The notes under the pieces: generated by a model
Told to the model about the DNA's origin: nothing
Seen by the model: only the letters and a program-made list of their open reading frames with translations
Databases searched by the model: none
Shown: positions 8,673 to 17,903 of the stretch, in pieces
Position numbering within the stretch: position 1 is the first letter of the stretch
How the letters are laid out: the number at the start of each line of letters is the position of its first letter
Assembly (NCBI RefSeq): GCF_003731765.1
Contig: NZ_MOAL01000004.1
Coordinates: forward strand, 2,356,001 to 2,420,000
Reading direction: 5' to 3'
Origin: Pseudomonas chlororaphis
GTDB taxonomy: Bacteria > Pseudomonadota > Gammaproteobacteria > Pseudomonadales > Pseudomonadaceae
DNA length: 64,000 nucleotides
Translations under genes and position numbers: made by a program

Positions 8673-9884
8673 CTAGGTCACCAGTTGGTTGATTTCGATG
8701 ATCGGCAACAGCACGGCCATGACGATCACCAGCACCACTCCCCCCATGACCACGATCATCAGGGGTTCGAGCAAGGCGGTCATGCCCATGGCGCGGCGTT
8801 CGATGTCGCGGGACAGGGTCAGCGCGGCACGTTCAAGCATCGGTGGCAAGGAGCCGGTCTTTTCGCCGCTGGCAATCAGGTGAATCAGCAACGGCGGGAA
8901 CACTTTCTCCACCCGTAACGCCGCCGCCAGATTGGCGCCTTCGCGGACCTTGGCCGTGGCATCGCTGACGCTCTGGCTCAGGCGGTCGTTGGACAGGGTC
9001 TGGCGCGCCGCTTCCAGAGCCCGCAACAGCGGCACCCCGGCCCCACCGAGGATGGCCAGGGTCGAAGCGAAACGTGCGGTGTTCAGGCCAAGGACGAAAC
9101 GCCCGATCAAGGGCAGGCGCAACACCCGGCTGTGCCAGCGCAAGCGCGCCTGGGGGTTGCGCAGGTAAAGGCGCCAGCCCCACAACCCGGTGACCAGCCC
9201 GGCAAAACACAGCGCGCCCCAGGCCCGGACAAAATCACTGGCATTGAGCATCGCCAGGGTCAGCCCAGGCAGGTCCTGGCGCGCCTGGGAAAAGGCACTG
9301 ACCACCTGGGGCACCACGTAACTGAGGAGGAAGATCACGATGCCGATCGACACCAGCCCGACCACCCCAGGGTAGATAAAGGCGGTCAGAATCTTGCCCC
9401 GCAGGTTGTTGCGTTCTTCGATGTAGTCCGCCAGGCGCTCCATGACCTGGGCCAGGTCACCGGACTCTTCACCGGCGGCAATCAGCGCCCGGTAGATTTC
9501 CGGAAAGTCCCGGGGCCGTGCCGCCAGGGCATCGGCCAGGCGCAAGCCACTGCGGACATCGGCGCGCACCGCGCTCAGGGTCTGGGCAATGTGTTTGCGC
9601 TCGGCCTGCTCCACCGTGGCACTCAAAGCCGCTTCCAGCGGCAGGCTGGCTCCCAGCAGACTGGCCAACTGGCGAGTGGCCCAGGCCAGGTCATTGTCCG
9701 AGAGCCTGGGGCTGAACAGGCCTCCCGCACCACTGGCGCCCTGATTGCTGTCCAGTTGCACCTGCAAGGCGGTCAAGCCGCGGCTGCGCAGGTTGGCGAA
9801 GGCCGCCCGCTGGCTCTCGGCCTCAAGGTGGCCGGACTCGACCTTGCCCTGGGCATTGGCAGCTTCGTAGCGATAGCGATTCAT
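8673..9884 (-). CDS. gspF: Type II secretion inner-membrane platform protein GspF
   Basis: This 403-residue polytopic inner-membrane protein forms the assembly platform that couples the GspE ATPase to pseudopilus growth. Two homologous cytoplasmic domains are seen, each with the family motif (AAGEESGDLAQVMERL in the first, ASGEKTGSLPPMLERA in the second), separated by a transmembrane segment and followed by two hydrophobic segments at the C-terminus. It is the last gene of the minus-strand secretion operon; its start codon shares bases with the gspE stop. By position it corresponds to HxcS of P. aeruginosa. REPIN array 1 lies immediately downstream. Confidence 0.94.
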   Translation of the reverse strand: MNRYRYEAANAQGKVESGHLEAESQRAAFANLRSRGLTALQVQLDSNQGASGAGGLFSPRLSDNDLAWATRQLASLLGASLPLEAALSATVEQAERKHIAQTLSAVRADVRSGLRLADALAARPRDFPEIYRALIAAGEESGDLAQVMERLADYIEERNNLRGKILTAFIYPGVVGLVSIGIVIFLLSYVVPQVVSAFSQARQDLPGLTLAMLNASDFVRAWGALCFAGLVTGLWGWRLYLRNPQARLRWHSRVLRLPLIGRFVLGLNTARFASTLAILGGAGVPLLRALEAARQTLSNDRLSQSVSDATAKVREGANLAAALRVEKVFPPLLIHLIASGEKTGSLPPMLERAALTLSRDIERRAMGMTALLEPLMIVVMGGVVLVIVMAVLLPIIEINQLVT

Positions 9885-11302
9885 CAGGCGTCCCGTGTCA
9901 CACGGAGGATTTCTTCCGGCGCGGTGGCACCGCTGCGCACCCAGCGCTCGCCGTCCTCACGCATGCTCAACATCCCCACCTTGCGCGCCGCCGCTCGCAG
10001 CGCCTGCTCGTCAGCGCCCTGGTGGATCAGGCTGCGAATATCATCGTCGATGCAGAACAATTCATGGATCCCGGTGCGCCCGCTGTAACCGGTCTGGTTA
10101 CACGCCGTGCAGCCCACCGGGCGCCAGGTGCCGGGCACTGCCGCGTCTTCCTGTTTGCAGTGCGGGCACAGGCGCCGCACCAGGCGCTGGGCCAGCACGC
10201 CGAGCATGGACGAGGCCAGGAGAAACGGCTCCACGCCCATATCGATCAAGCGGTTGACCGCTGACACCGCGTCGTTGGTGTGCAGCGTCGCCAGCACCAG
10301 GTGCCCGGTCAGGGACGCTTGCACAGCGATCTGCGCCGTCTCCAGGTCACGGATTTCACCGATCATGATGATGTCCGGGTCCTGACGCAGGATGGCGCGC
10401 AAGGCCAGGGCAAAGGTCATGTCGATCTTGGCGTTCACCTGGATCTGGCTGATGCCCGGCAAGTCGTATTCCACCGGGTCTTCGACGGTGAGGATATTGC
10501 TGGTGCTGGCATCGAGGCGTGCCAGGGCCGCATACAGACTGGTGGTCTTGCCGCTGCCGGTGGGCCCGGTGACCAGGACAATGCCGTGGGGCTGGCGGAT
10601 CAGCCCATCGAGCCGGGCCAGCACTTGGGCGTCCATGCCCAGGGTCTCCAATTGCAAACGCCCGGCCTGTTTGTCGAGCAGGCGCATCACCACCCGTTCG
10701 CCATGGCCGGTGGGCACCGTCGACACCCGGATATCAATGGGCCGCCCGGCCACCCGCAGGGCAATGCGACCGTCCTGGGGCAGGCGTTTTTCCGCAATGT
10801 CCAACTGGGCCATGATCTTGATCCGCGACACCAGGGCCGCGTGCAACGCCTTGCGCGGCGACACCACGTCACGCAGGGTGCCATCGACCCGGTAGCGCAC
10901 CACCGAATGGCTTTCATAGGGTTCGATATGAATATCGCTGGCCTCGTCCCGCGCCGCCTGGGTCAGCAAGGCGTTGATCATGCGGATCACCGGCGCGCCG
11001 TCCTGGGTGTCCAGCAGGTCGGTGATCTCCGGGATGTCTTGCATCAACCGGTCGAGGTCGACCTCGTTCTCGGCCGCGCCCACCACGGCGGCGGCACTGC
11101 CGGTGTCGGCGTAGGCGCTGTTGAGCAACCCTTCGAGCTGCTCCTCGCGGATCGACTCCAGGCGCGTCGGGCCGAACTGGCGCCGCACCTCGTTGATCGC
11201 CCAGCCCGGTGTCGACGGGCACACCAACAACAGCGTGCCCTGTTCGTCACTGCGCAACAGCACACGCTGGGCCTTGGCCCAGGCGTAAGGCAACTGGGTC
11301 AC
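9884..11302 (-). CDS. gspE: Type II secretion ATPase GspE
   Basis: This cytoplasmic hexameric ATPase powers pseudopilus assembly. It has 472 residues: an N-terminal N2E-type domain, then the RecA-like domain with Walker A GPTGSGKTT near residues 242-250, Asp and His boxes (the MIGEIRDLETA region), and a zinc-binding tetracysteine module with CPHC near 380 and CTAC near 398. All key residues look intact. It is slightly shorter at the N-terminus than XcpR-type proteins. The gene follows gspD after an 85-bp gap that I read as non-coding and overlaps gspF by one base. It is equivalent to HxcR. Confidence 0.95.
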   Translation of the reverse strand: MTQLPYAWAKAQRVLLRSDEQGTLLLVCPSTPGWAINEVRRQFGPTRLESIREEQLEGLLNSAYADTGSAAAVVGAAENEVDLDRLMQDIPEITDLLDTQDGAPVIRMINALLTQAARDEASDIHIEPYESHSVVRYRVDGTLRDVVSPRKALHAALVSRIKIMAQLDIAEKRLPQDGRIALRVAGRPIDIRVSTVPTGHGERVVMRLLDKQAGRLQLETLGMDAQVLARLDGLIRQPHGIVLVTGPTGSGKTTSLYAALARLDASTSNILTVEDPVEYDLPGISQIQVNAKIDMTFALALRAILRQDPDIIMIGEIRDLETAQIAVQASLTGHLVLATLHTNDAVSAVNRLIDMGVEPFLLASSMLGVLAQRLVRRLCPHCKQEDAAVPGTWRPVGCTACNQTGYSGRTGIHELFCIDDDIRSLIHQGADEQALRAAARKVGMLSMREDGERWVRSGATAPEEILRVTRDA

Positions 11303-11387
11303 GGATGCACCTCTGGGATGAAGGGAAGTGGCAAGGGCGGCGGCCCCTCGATGTCGCCGTCAGCACAACGCCGGATCCCTAGGCCGT

Positions 11388-13760
11388 TCATTGCACCGGC
11401 ACCGCGCGAATCGTCGCTCGCAACCCCGGTACGGGCGCCGGTGCCGAAGCCGCCCCAGGAATCGCCTTCTCCACCGATGGCAATTGCGGCGCCTGCATAT
11501 CCGGCATGGCCCAACTGCGCTCGGGCTGCAACTGCCCCTGGGACCGCCGCATGAAGTCATAGCGATTGAGGGTAATGGCGCGCCCTGCCCCACTGTCACG
11601 AATGATGTAAGGCCGCAAAAACACCATCAGGTTGGTCTTGGTGATCTGCCGCTTCTCATTGCGAAACAGCGCGCCGATCCCGGGAATGCTCGACAGCCAC
11701 GGCACCGCATCATTGCTCTGGCTGTAACCGTCCTGCAGCAAGCCGCCAAGCACCATGATCTGGCCGTCATCGAGCAAAATACTGGTGTCGATCGCCCGTT
11801 TGTTGGTCACCGTGCCGGCGTCCACCGAGGCCCGCACATCCACGCTGCTAACTTCCTGGTAGATGTCCAGCTTGACCGTGCCGCCCTCGGAAATCTGCGG
11901 CCGCACATTGAGTTTGAGCCCCACCTCTTCGCGCTGCACCGTCTGGAACGGGTTGTTGCTGGTGCCGCCCCCGCCCGTGACATAACTGCCGGTGACAAAG
12001 GGAATGGTCTGCCCGACAAAAATGCTCGCGGCCTCGTTGTCCAGGGTCAGCAGGTTCGGGGTCGACAACACATTGGTTCCGCCCTTGCTCTTCAAGGCCC
12101 GGGCCAGGACCTTGAGGTCCAGCACTTCACCGACGCCCGGGATGGTCACGGTGCCCTTGACCACACCAAGGTTCAAGCCCTGGGGCAACACATCGATCGC
12201 GGTGCTGCTGGCCGGGGTACTGACCAGGCCGCTGCCCCCCAGGTTGACGCCGCCGAAGCCGCCGCTGCCACCCAGGTTGCCGGCCTGCCATTGCACGCCG
12301 AACTCACTGGCATCGTCTTCGCCGACCTCGACGATCAGGCTCTCGATGACCACCTGGGCCCGGCGCTGGTCCAGTTGATCGATGACTTCGCGCAGGTTGC
12401 GGTACAGCGGCTCCGGTGCGGAAATCAGCAAGGTATTGGTGGTGGCGTCGGCCTGGATCGTGACCCCGCCGGCCGTGAATGCAGTGTTCTGGTTCGCCGA
12501 TGCCTGGGCACTGCTGCCACTGCTGGCGCTGGCTTGCCCGTAACTGCTGCTGGCACTGCCGTCGACGCTGCCGGAGCTGCTGGAACTGGAGCTGGAACTG
12601 CTGCTCTGGCCACTGCTCTGACTGCCGCCGACGCTGCCGCCCATGCTGCTGAGCATGGCCCGGGCACCGTCGCTGGTGCCGCTGTCGCTTTCGCCGGTCA
12701 GCAGCCCGCGCAGGGCCTGGGCCAGCTTGCCGGCCTGGGCGTTGCGCAGGTAGACCACGTGCAGGTTGCTGGGGTTGCTCTGGGCGTTGTCCAGCTTGTA
12801 GATCAGGTTGCGCGCCAGCTCGGTGCGCTCCGGGCTGCCGGCGCGAATGATGATGGCGTTGGAACGCGGGTCGCCGACCAGGCTGATTTTTTGCGTCGGG
12901 TCGCTGCCCTGGGTATCCAGCAGCTCGGCCACCATGCTCGCGATGTCCACAGCGATGCCGTTTTCCACGGTCACCACGTCGGTGTCGATGGCGCTGGGGG
13001 TGTCGATGCCTTCGATGATCTGCGCCACCCGTTGCAGGTTTTCCGCGTAGTCGGTGACCACGATGGTGTTGTTGCCCGGGTAGGCGTTGATCGGGTTGTT
13101 GGGCGAAACGATGGGCCGCAGCACCGGAATCAGGTTCACCGCGTTTTCGTATTGCAGGCGAAAGGTCCGGGTCAGCATGCCATTGCCCCCCGGCTTGTCG
13201 GCGCTGTAGATCGGCCCGGCGAGAAGCTTGGCATCGGCTTCGGGCACCACCTGGGCGACCCCGCCCACATCCACCACGCTGAAACCTTGCATGCGCAGGG
13301 CCGCCAGCAGCATCTCGTAGGCCTGGTAGGCCGGAACCGGGCCTTCGCTGACCAGGGTCAGGTTGCCCTTGACCCGCGGGTCCACCAGGAACTGTTGCCC
13401 GGTGGCGCGGGACAAAGCGCGGATCACTGCCTGGATATCGACGTCGAGAAAATTCAATTGCACCGGCTGATCGCCCAGCGGCGAACGCGAGCCGGCGCCG
13501 CCACGCCCTGACGTGCCTCGGGCACTGGCGGTGACCGGGTGCTGGACCCGTGGCCGCGATTCTTGGCGGTTTTGCAGGCGCTGGCGATCCACCAGAGCGT
13601 CACCGCCACGCCGGGTATCGGCCAGGGGTTGGCCCAGCTCGCTGTCCACCAGCAAGGGCGGCGTGGCGGAGGGACTGGTGCTGCAGGCACCCAGTGCCAG
13701 CAACAGGATCGGCGCGGCCTTGCGACACTGACGCAGATAATTGGAACCTTGCCACTTCAT
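11388..13760 (-). CDS. gspD: Type II secretion secretin GspD, probable lipoprotein
   Basis: This is the outer-membrane secretin channel, 790 residues. N-domains occupy roughly residues 100-480 and the C-terminal secretin domain includes VVIESLIVEVGEDDASE and the VPWLSSIPGIGALF block. The N-terminus carries a lipobox, LGAC with Cys26, followed by Ser, so the mature protein should be an outer-membrane lipoprotein. HxcQ of P. aeruginosa is known to be such a self-piloting liposecretin, and no pilotin gene is present here. A low-complexity Ser/Gly stretch at about residues 370-425 forms a flexible insert, longer than in most secretins. The start overlaps the gspM stop by 4 bp (ATGA). Confidence 0.94.
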   Translation of the reverse strand: MKWQGSNYLRQCRKAAPILLLALGACSTSPSATPPLLVDSELGQPLADTRRGGDALVDRQRLQNRQESRPRVQHPVTASARGTSGRGGAGSRSPLGDQPVQLNFLDVDIQAVIRALSRATGQQFLVDPRVKGNLTLVSEGPVPAYQAYEMLLAALRMQGFSVVDVGGVAQVVPEADAKLLAGPIYSADKPGGNGMLTRTFRLQYENAVNLIPVLRPIVSPNNPINAYPGNNTIVVTDYAENLQRVAQIIEGIDTPSAIDTDVVTVENGIAVDIASMVAELLDTQGSDPTQKISLVGDPRSNAIIIRAGSPERTELARNLIYKLDNAQSNPSNLHVVYLRNAQAGKLAQALRGLLTGESDSGTSDGARAMLSSMGGSVGGSQSSGQSSSSSSSSSSSGSVDGSASSSYGQASASSGSSAQASANQNTAFTAGGVTIQADATTNTLLISAPEPLYRNLREVIDQLDQRRAQVVIESLIVEVGEDDASEFGVQWQAGNLGGSGGFGGVNLGGSGLVSTPASSTAIDVLPQGLNLGVVKGTVTIPGVGEVLDLKVLARALKSKGGTNVLSTPNLLTLDNEAASIFVGQTIPFVTGSYVTGGGGTSNNPFQTVQREEVGLKLNVRPQISEGGTVKLDIYQEVSSVDVRASVDAGTVTNKRAIDTSILLDDGQIMVLGGLLQDGYSQSNDAVPWLSSIPGIGALFRNEKRQITKTNLMVFLRPYIIRDSGAGRAITLNRYDFMRRSQGQLQPERSWAMPDMQAPQLPSVEKAIPGAASAPAPVPGLRATIRAVPVQ

Positions 13761-14320
13761 GAAGCTTCCTTAGCGTTCAGCGTGTGATCCATACGAACCG
13801 TCCCGGACAGCGTGCCTGCCGAGTCCTGGGTGTCAGCGCCGGCGGCGCGTTGCAGTTGCGCCTGCACCACCCGCAGCGAAAACTGCCGGGGCCAGCCCAG
13901 CAACCAACCGACCACGGCATCGGCCGGGGCCTGGGTGAAACTCAATTGCCACGCAGGCGAGTCGTCGGCCGCAGGGGCCTGCAACTGGTAATGGTCCTTG
14001 AGCCCGGCCTCGTCCAGGGTGCGACGCAAGGCCTGTTCCAGGTCCTCGCCCTGGGCCTGGCCGGCACCGCTCTGCTCCTGTAGCAGCGCGTCCAGGGCCT
14101 GGGCTTGGGAGCGCAACTTGGGGGTCTCGGCCTGCCAGTGATCGATGGTCTGCAAGGCCGGCTGCACCCAGAGCAAACCGACCGCCAAGCCCAGCACCAA
14201 GGTCATGCTGGCGCCCAGCAAGCGCTGTTCACGCAACGACAAGCCGCGCCAAGCCACCCGGGCCTGCTGCATCAGGTCGCGGCAGCGTTGTCGATACAGG
14301 GCCAGGAGTGGCTTATTCAT
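13757..14320 (-). CDS. gspM: Type II secretion protein GspM
   Basis: This bitopic inner-membrane protein partners GspL in the platform. The start was set at the ATG at 14320, giving 187 residues, because it is embedded in the gspL stop (ATGAATAA, 8-bp overlap) and yields the usual topology: a short cytoplasmic Arg-rich segment, a membrane helix around LLGASMTLVLGLAVGLLWVQ, a helical periplasmic linker, and a C-terminal ferredoxin-like fold. A longer open frame extends 42 codons upstream but lies within gspL and has shadow composition. Sequence conservation in this family is low, so the name rests on topology and gene order. It is equivalent to HxcZ. Confidence 0.85.
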   Translation of the reverse strand: MNKPLLALYRQRCRDLMQQARVAWRGLSLREQRLLGASMTLVLGLAVGLLWVQPALQTIDHWQAETPKLRSQAQALDALLQEQSGAGQAQGEDLEQALRRTLDEAGLKDHYQLQAPAADDSPAWQLSFTQAPADAVVGWLLGWPRQFSLRVVQAQLQRAAGADTQDSAGTLSGTVRMDHTLNAKEAS

Positions 14321-15491
14321 CGTCGTCCTCCGGGCGGGTGTCCGTGTCGCTGGCCGGCGCTTCAGCCGCCAGACGCAAGGTCCAGTTGTCCGCCTCTCGG
14401 CTGGCGTCCACTCCGGCCTGGGCCAGGGCGGCTTGCCAGGTGGCATCGGCCGGGGCGTTGGCGGCGTCGGCCAGCAGCGTCAGGTGCAACTGGCCCTGGT
14501 CGTAGTCCAGACGCTGCACATTGCCCACCATAAACGGCATGGCCGCACCGGCCTGCTGCACCAGGGCGGCAAAGGCATCCTGAGGATCAGCCTGGGCCCC
14601 GCTCTGCCGGGCTTCCAGTTGCTGACGGGCCTGCTGCAAAGGGTTGAGGATCACCGGCAGTTCCGGAAAGGCCTGCTTGACCCGTTGGCTCATGTGCGCC
14701 TTGAGTTGCTGGCCTTCGGCAGCCTCGCGGGCGGCATACAGGTTGAGGCCGAGGGTCCACACCGCCAGCGCCAGGGCGCAGCAAACCAACGCCCGCCCCC
14801 AGCCCGGCGCCGACTGCGGGGCCTGGGCAACACCGCCGTGCAGCCCCCAGGCCGGGCGCGCCCCGCTCCAGCGCTGCTGCGCCGGCAAGGCCTGGCCCAC
14901 CGACGGCGGCGCGCCGTCACCGATCCATGACCAGCCCAGGCCGTCGTTCAACAAGGTTTCCAGCGGCTGACCAAGCAAAGGTTGCACGGCCGCTTGCCCA
15001 AGGTTGTGGCGCAGCAGCAAGTGCCCGTCCAACACACAGGCACTGACCTGGCCCGGCGGCGGCACCGGCAACACGTAAGGCGCCGGGTACAGGCCGCGCA
15101 GCTTCAGGCGGGCCTCAGCCAACAGGCCACCCAACGCCTGCAGGCTGGACGTGGCGAGCCAGGCCAGGTGCACCTGGCCGCTGGCCTCACGCGGGCCGTG
15201 GGCCACGTGCATCTGCTGCGGCTGGCCGAGGATCAGTGCATCAGCGGCGCAGGCCACGGCCAACTTCAACCGCGACGCCGACAAGGGCGGCAGTTCAATG
15301 CTGGCCAACAGGCTGTCCTGGGGGTGGAGAAAGCACTCCAGCGCCGGAGTTTTAGCGCCCTGGCCCAACTGCGCCAGGGTGCACTGGCCAGTGGCGCTGA
15401 CCTGGCCGTTGCGGTCCAGACGAGCGTATTCACAGGCACTGTCCAGGCTCAGGCTGTGCAGCGGCGGCAAGGCCAGCAGTACCCGGCTCAT
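14313..15491 (-). CDS. gspL: Type II secretion protein GspL
   Basis: This inner-membrane protein recruits the GspE ATPase. It has 392 residues: an actin-like N-terminal cytoplasmic region with poorly conserved sequence, a single membrane helix near residues 225-245 (VCCALALAVWTLGLNLYAAR), and a periplasmic C-terminal domain that should dimerise with GspM. It overlaps gspK by 4 bp at its start and gspM by 8 bp at its end, so translation is likely coupled. An acidic tail EDDDE ends the protein. It is equivalent to HxcY. Confidence 0.88.
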   Translation of the reverse strand: MSRVLLALPPLHSLSLDSACEYARLDRNGQVSATGQCTLAQLGQGAKTPALECFLHPQDSLLASIELPPLSASRLKLAVACAADALILGQPQQMHVAHGPREASGQVHLAWLATSSLQALGGLLAEARLKLRGLYPAPYVLPVPPPGQVSACVLDGHLLLRHNLGQAAVQPLLGQPLETLLNDGLGWSWIGDGAPPSVGQALPAQQRWSGARPAWGLHGGVAQAPQSAPGWGRALVCCALALAVWTLGLNLYAAREAAEGQQLKAHMSQRVKQAFPELPVILNPLQQARQQLEARQSGAQADPQDAFAALVQQAGAAMPFMVGNVQRLDYDQGQLHLTLLADAANAPADATWQAALAQAGVDASREADNWTLRLAAEAPASDTDTRPEDDDE

Positions 15492-16471
15492 ACGCCCACC
15501 CGCGACCAGATGACCTGGGGCAGGCGATCTTCCGGACGGTGCAGCAACGCCTGCACGCTTACCCGGCGCCGGTCATGCCGGGCCTGGCCGCGCAGCAGGA
15601 ACCAGTCACTGCTGATACCGACATTAAGGCTGTCCACGCTCAACCCGGGAATCTGCAGACGGTTGAGAAAATCCCCACGATTGATAAACCACTGCCCGGC
15701 GTCACGCTGCGCCACCAGGGCCTTGGCTTGGGGCAACGACAGCCCGGGCACGGCCACTGTCAGCACTTCCGCGCTGGCGGTGTTGGCATTGAGCCGGGTG
15801 TTGCCCGGCAACAGGCTGAGGTACGGGGTCAGGCGGGCCAGGACGGTGTCGTCAAGCCCGTCGATACCGCGCAACTCTTCCAGGCTGCGCAGCATCGGCT
15901 GGGTCGCCGGCAGCCATTGCTGGCCGCCATTGGGCGAGGTGTCGCGGCCACTGTTGAAGGTTGACGCGCTGCCCGACTGGCCAGGGGGCGTAGGCAGGCG
16001 CCGGGGATAAGACGCGATAACCCGCTGGCTGATGCGCTGGCTGATCACCGCATTGACCCCGAGCAAGGCGCACAGGCGTTCGAGGTTGCGCACCTGGCCG
16101 CCATCGACTTGCTCTTCGCTGACCAGATTGCGCAGGTTGAACTTGCCTTGCTGATCTTCCAGGCGCCCTGAAAAGCCCCCTTCTTGAGGGTTAAAGGCGG
16201 TGGTCTGGATCGGCTGGGCCCAGAGCTGGTCGAGGCGGGTCACGGCGTTCTGCTGGCGGGCCTGCCAAAGCAATTGCCGACTGGCTTCAAGCCCGCCGAG
16301 CAAGGCGCCGCTGCCCTGGACCCGGGACTGCTCGGCTTCCAGGGTACGGGTCAGCGCGGCCTGGCGCGTGAGCATGCCGCCGGCGATGACCGCGACCACG
16401 GCAGCGATCAGCAAGGCGCCAATAATCGCCATGCCACGTTGTTTCGCCATTGGCGGCGAAGCGCTGTTCAC
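15488..16471 (-). CDS. gspK: Type II secretion minor pseudopilin GspK
   Basis: GspK caps the pseudopilus tip together with GspI and GspJ. It has 327 residues. A type-IV-prepilin-like leader ends in QRG13 before Met14, followed by a hydrophobic helix (IIGALLIAAVVAVIAGGML). As is usual for GspK, the position that carries Glu5 in other pseudopilins is not acidic (Gly18). The large globular domain includes the helix-hairpin-helix-like segments of the family (NANTASAEVL region). It is 9 bp downstream of gspG and overlaps gspL. No prepilin peptidase gene is in the locus, so processing must use the housekeeping PilD. Confidence 0.92.
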   Translation of the reverse strand: MNSASPPMAKQRGMAIIGALLIAAVVAVIAGGMLTRQAALTRTLEAEQSRVQGSGALLGGLEASRQLLWQARQQNAVTRLDQLWAQPIQTTAFNPQEGGFSGRLEDQQGKFNLRNLVSEEQVDGGQVRNLERLCALLGVNAVISQRISQRVIASYPRRLPTPPGQSGSASTFNSGRDTSPNGGQQWLPATQPMLRSLEELRGIDGLDDTVLARLTPYLSLLPGNTRLNANTASAEVLTVAVPGLSLPQAKALVAQRDAGQWFINRGDFLNRLQIPGLSVDSLNVGISSDWFLLRGQARHDRRRVSVQALLHRPEDRLPQVIWSRVGV

Positions 16472-16480
16472 AGGCAGCCC

Positions 16481-16930
16481 TTAGAGCTGCCAGGACCCAA
16501 TATCAGCGTTCACGCCTTCACCGTCCGGCTGCCCGTCGGCACCCAGGGAGAACACATCCACTTCGCCGTTGGCGCCTGGATTGAGGTAGTGATAAGGACG
16601 GCCCCAAGGGTCGTTGGGCAAGCGCTCCAGGTAGGAGCGCCACTGGCCGTTCTGGGCGTCGGCGGGACGTTCCACCAGCACCTTCAGGCCCTGGTTGAGC
16701 TTGGGGTAGGAGCCGTGGTCAAGACGGTAGAGCTTGAGCGCCTGCATCAGGCCGGCGATGTCTTGCTTGGCGGCGGTGGCCCGCGCCTGGTCCGGGCGGT
16801 CAAGCACCTTGGGCACCACCATGACCGCGAGAATCCCGAGAATCACCACCACCACCATGATTTCGATCAGGGTGAAACCGCGCTGGCCGCGTGGGCCTTT
16901 GGGCAGGGACTTTACACAAGCGATATCCAT
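16481..16930 (-). CDS. gspG: Type II secretion major pseudopilin GspG
   Basis: This is the major pseudopilin, 149 residues. The leader ends at Gly18 with mature Phe19 and Glu23 in GFTLIEIMVV, the substrate for prepilin peptidase. The family hallmark NDPWGRPYHYLNPG and the C-terminal calcium-site region with several Asp (DGQPDGEGVNADIGSW) are present. The ATG at 16930 was chosen because upstream in-frame sequence belongs to the antisense strand of gspI. It begins the seven-gene minus-strand operon G-K-L-M-D-E-F. It is equivalent to HxcT. Confidence 0.94.
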   Translation of the reverse strand: MDIACVKSLPKGPRGQRGFTLIEIMVVVVILGILAVMVVPKVLDRPDQARATAAKQDIAGLMQALKLYRLDHGSYPKLNQGLKVLVERPADAQNGQWRSYLERLPNDPWGRPYHYLNPGANGEVDVFSLGADGQPDGEGVNADIGSWQL

Positions 16931-17078
16931 ATCGACTTCCTTGAGTGATTCGTATTCGGCGCGCAGTGTAGCAAAACTACATGGCTGGAAAAGGGAAAAT
17001 AAACATCCGTTTTTGCTCGCCATCGCGCCCTGTCCCAGTGCTATTCTGCCGACCTGTTTTTGCCGCAAAGAGTCACCC
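16931..17078. promoter_or_regulatory. Divergent promoter region gspG/gspI
   Basis: This 148-bp AT-rich spacer between the two outward-reading secretion transcripts contains a small perfect inverted repeat TGTAG-CAAAA-CTACA (16967-16981). No clear PHO box is visible, although phosphate control is known for Hxc systems in P. aeruginosa. Confidence 0.45.
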
Positions 17079-17465
17079 ATGGAGCGGTTGCGCAAGGAGC
17101 GTGGTTTTACCCTGATCGAGGTGCTGGTGGCCTTGGCAATCGTTGCCGTGGCCATGTCGGCGGCCGTGCGTGTGGCCGGCGTGATGACCCAGAGTAACGG
17201 CCTGCTGCGAGACCGCTCCCTGGCCCAGTTGGCCGCGCAGAACCGGCTGGCGGAATTGCGCCTGGAAGAGCGTTTGCGCCCCGGACGCAAAGCCTTCGAT
17301 TGCGACCAGGGCCCACTCAAGTTGCGTTGCGAGCAAGCCATCAGCCCCAGCGCCGATGAACAGTTGCTGCGAGTCAGCCTGCGGGTCTGGGACCGCAGCC
17401 GCGAAGCACCGCCCCTGGCGCGCATGGACACCCTGCTCAGCCGGCCCCTGGTGCAGCGCCTGTGA
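17079..17465 (+). CDS. gspI: Type II secretion minor pseudopilin GspI
   Basis: This minor pseudopilin of the tip complex has 128 residues. The prepilin signature RGFTLIEVLVALAIVAVAM places cleavage after Gly9 and Glu5 at residue 14. The following segment QSNGLLRDRSLAQLAAQNRL matches the GspI pattern (A-x-x-A-x-N-x-L). The ATG at 17079 is the natural start; a longer open frame upstream reads back through gspG antisense. It is transcribed divergently from gspG and converges on gspC. It is equivalent to HxcV. Confidence 0.92.
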   Translation: MERLRKERGFTLIEVLVALAIVAVAMSAAVRVAGVMTQSNGLLRDRSLAQLAAQNRLAELRLEERLRPGRKAFDCDQGPLKLRCEQAISPSADEQLLRVSLRVWDRSREAPPLARMDTLLSRPLVQRL

Positions 17466-17471
17466 AGGTCT

Positions 17472-17903
17472 TCAACGGCGGATCAACGACGGCAGCGCCA
17501 CGCTGTCGGGCAAGGTGCCGACCTTGAGCTGCGTGCGCTGCGAACCTTGCTCGATCACCACTCCGTCCGCCTCGATGGCGACCAGGCGCACGCCCTGGGT
17601 CAGGCGCTCGCCCGGTATGACACTGCGCGGCGGGCCGTCATTGATGCTGAGCACCGCGACCGAACCATGGGCCCCGGCCATGACCCCGGACACCTTGATC
17701 GACACCGCCGCCGGCTGGCTGGAAAACCACTGCAACGACGGGTTATCGGAACGCGGTGCCGGCATCGGCGGTACTGCTGCCGGCGCGGATGACTCGGCGC
17801 GGGTCAGCAGCAGCGAGGACCAGGTGACCACACCGGCCAGGGCCACGAACAAGGCCACGGCCTGCAGCAGGCGTGGGGCTGATAGACGAGTGGCGAATGC
17901 CAT
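17472..17903 (-). CDS. gspC: Type II secretion protein GspC (short form)
   Basis: GspC links the inner-membrane platform to the secretin. It is only 143 residues: a short cytoplasmic N-terminus, one membrane helix (LLQAVALFVALAGVVTWSSL), a Pro/Ala linker and an HR-type domain (VSGVMAGAHGSVAVLSINDG, then PGERLTQGVRLVAI). No PDZ or coiled-coil domain follows, as is also the case for compact HxcP-type proteins. It is alone on the minus strand between gspI (converging, 6 bp away) and gspH (diverging), the same odd orientation as in the hxc locus of P. aeruginosa as I remember it. Confidence 0.85.
   Translation of the reverse strand: MAFATRLSAPRLLQAVALFVALAGVVTWSSLLLTRAESSAPAAVPPMPAPRSDNPSLQWFSSQPAAVSIKVSGVMAGAHGSVAVLSINDGPPRSVIPGERLTQGVRLVAIEADGVVIEQGSQRTQLKVGTLPDSVALPSLIRR

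Noticed and set aside
7853..8918. Open frames across REPIN array 1 that look like repetitive proteins
   Set aside because: They translate repeat arms and spacers, occur on both strands, and lack ribosome sites.
16931..17078. PHO box in the secretion promoter region
   Set aside because: Only a loose CTGT-containing match is seen; no paired CTGTCAT repeats.
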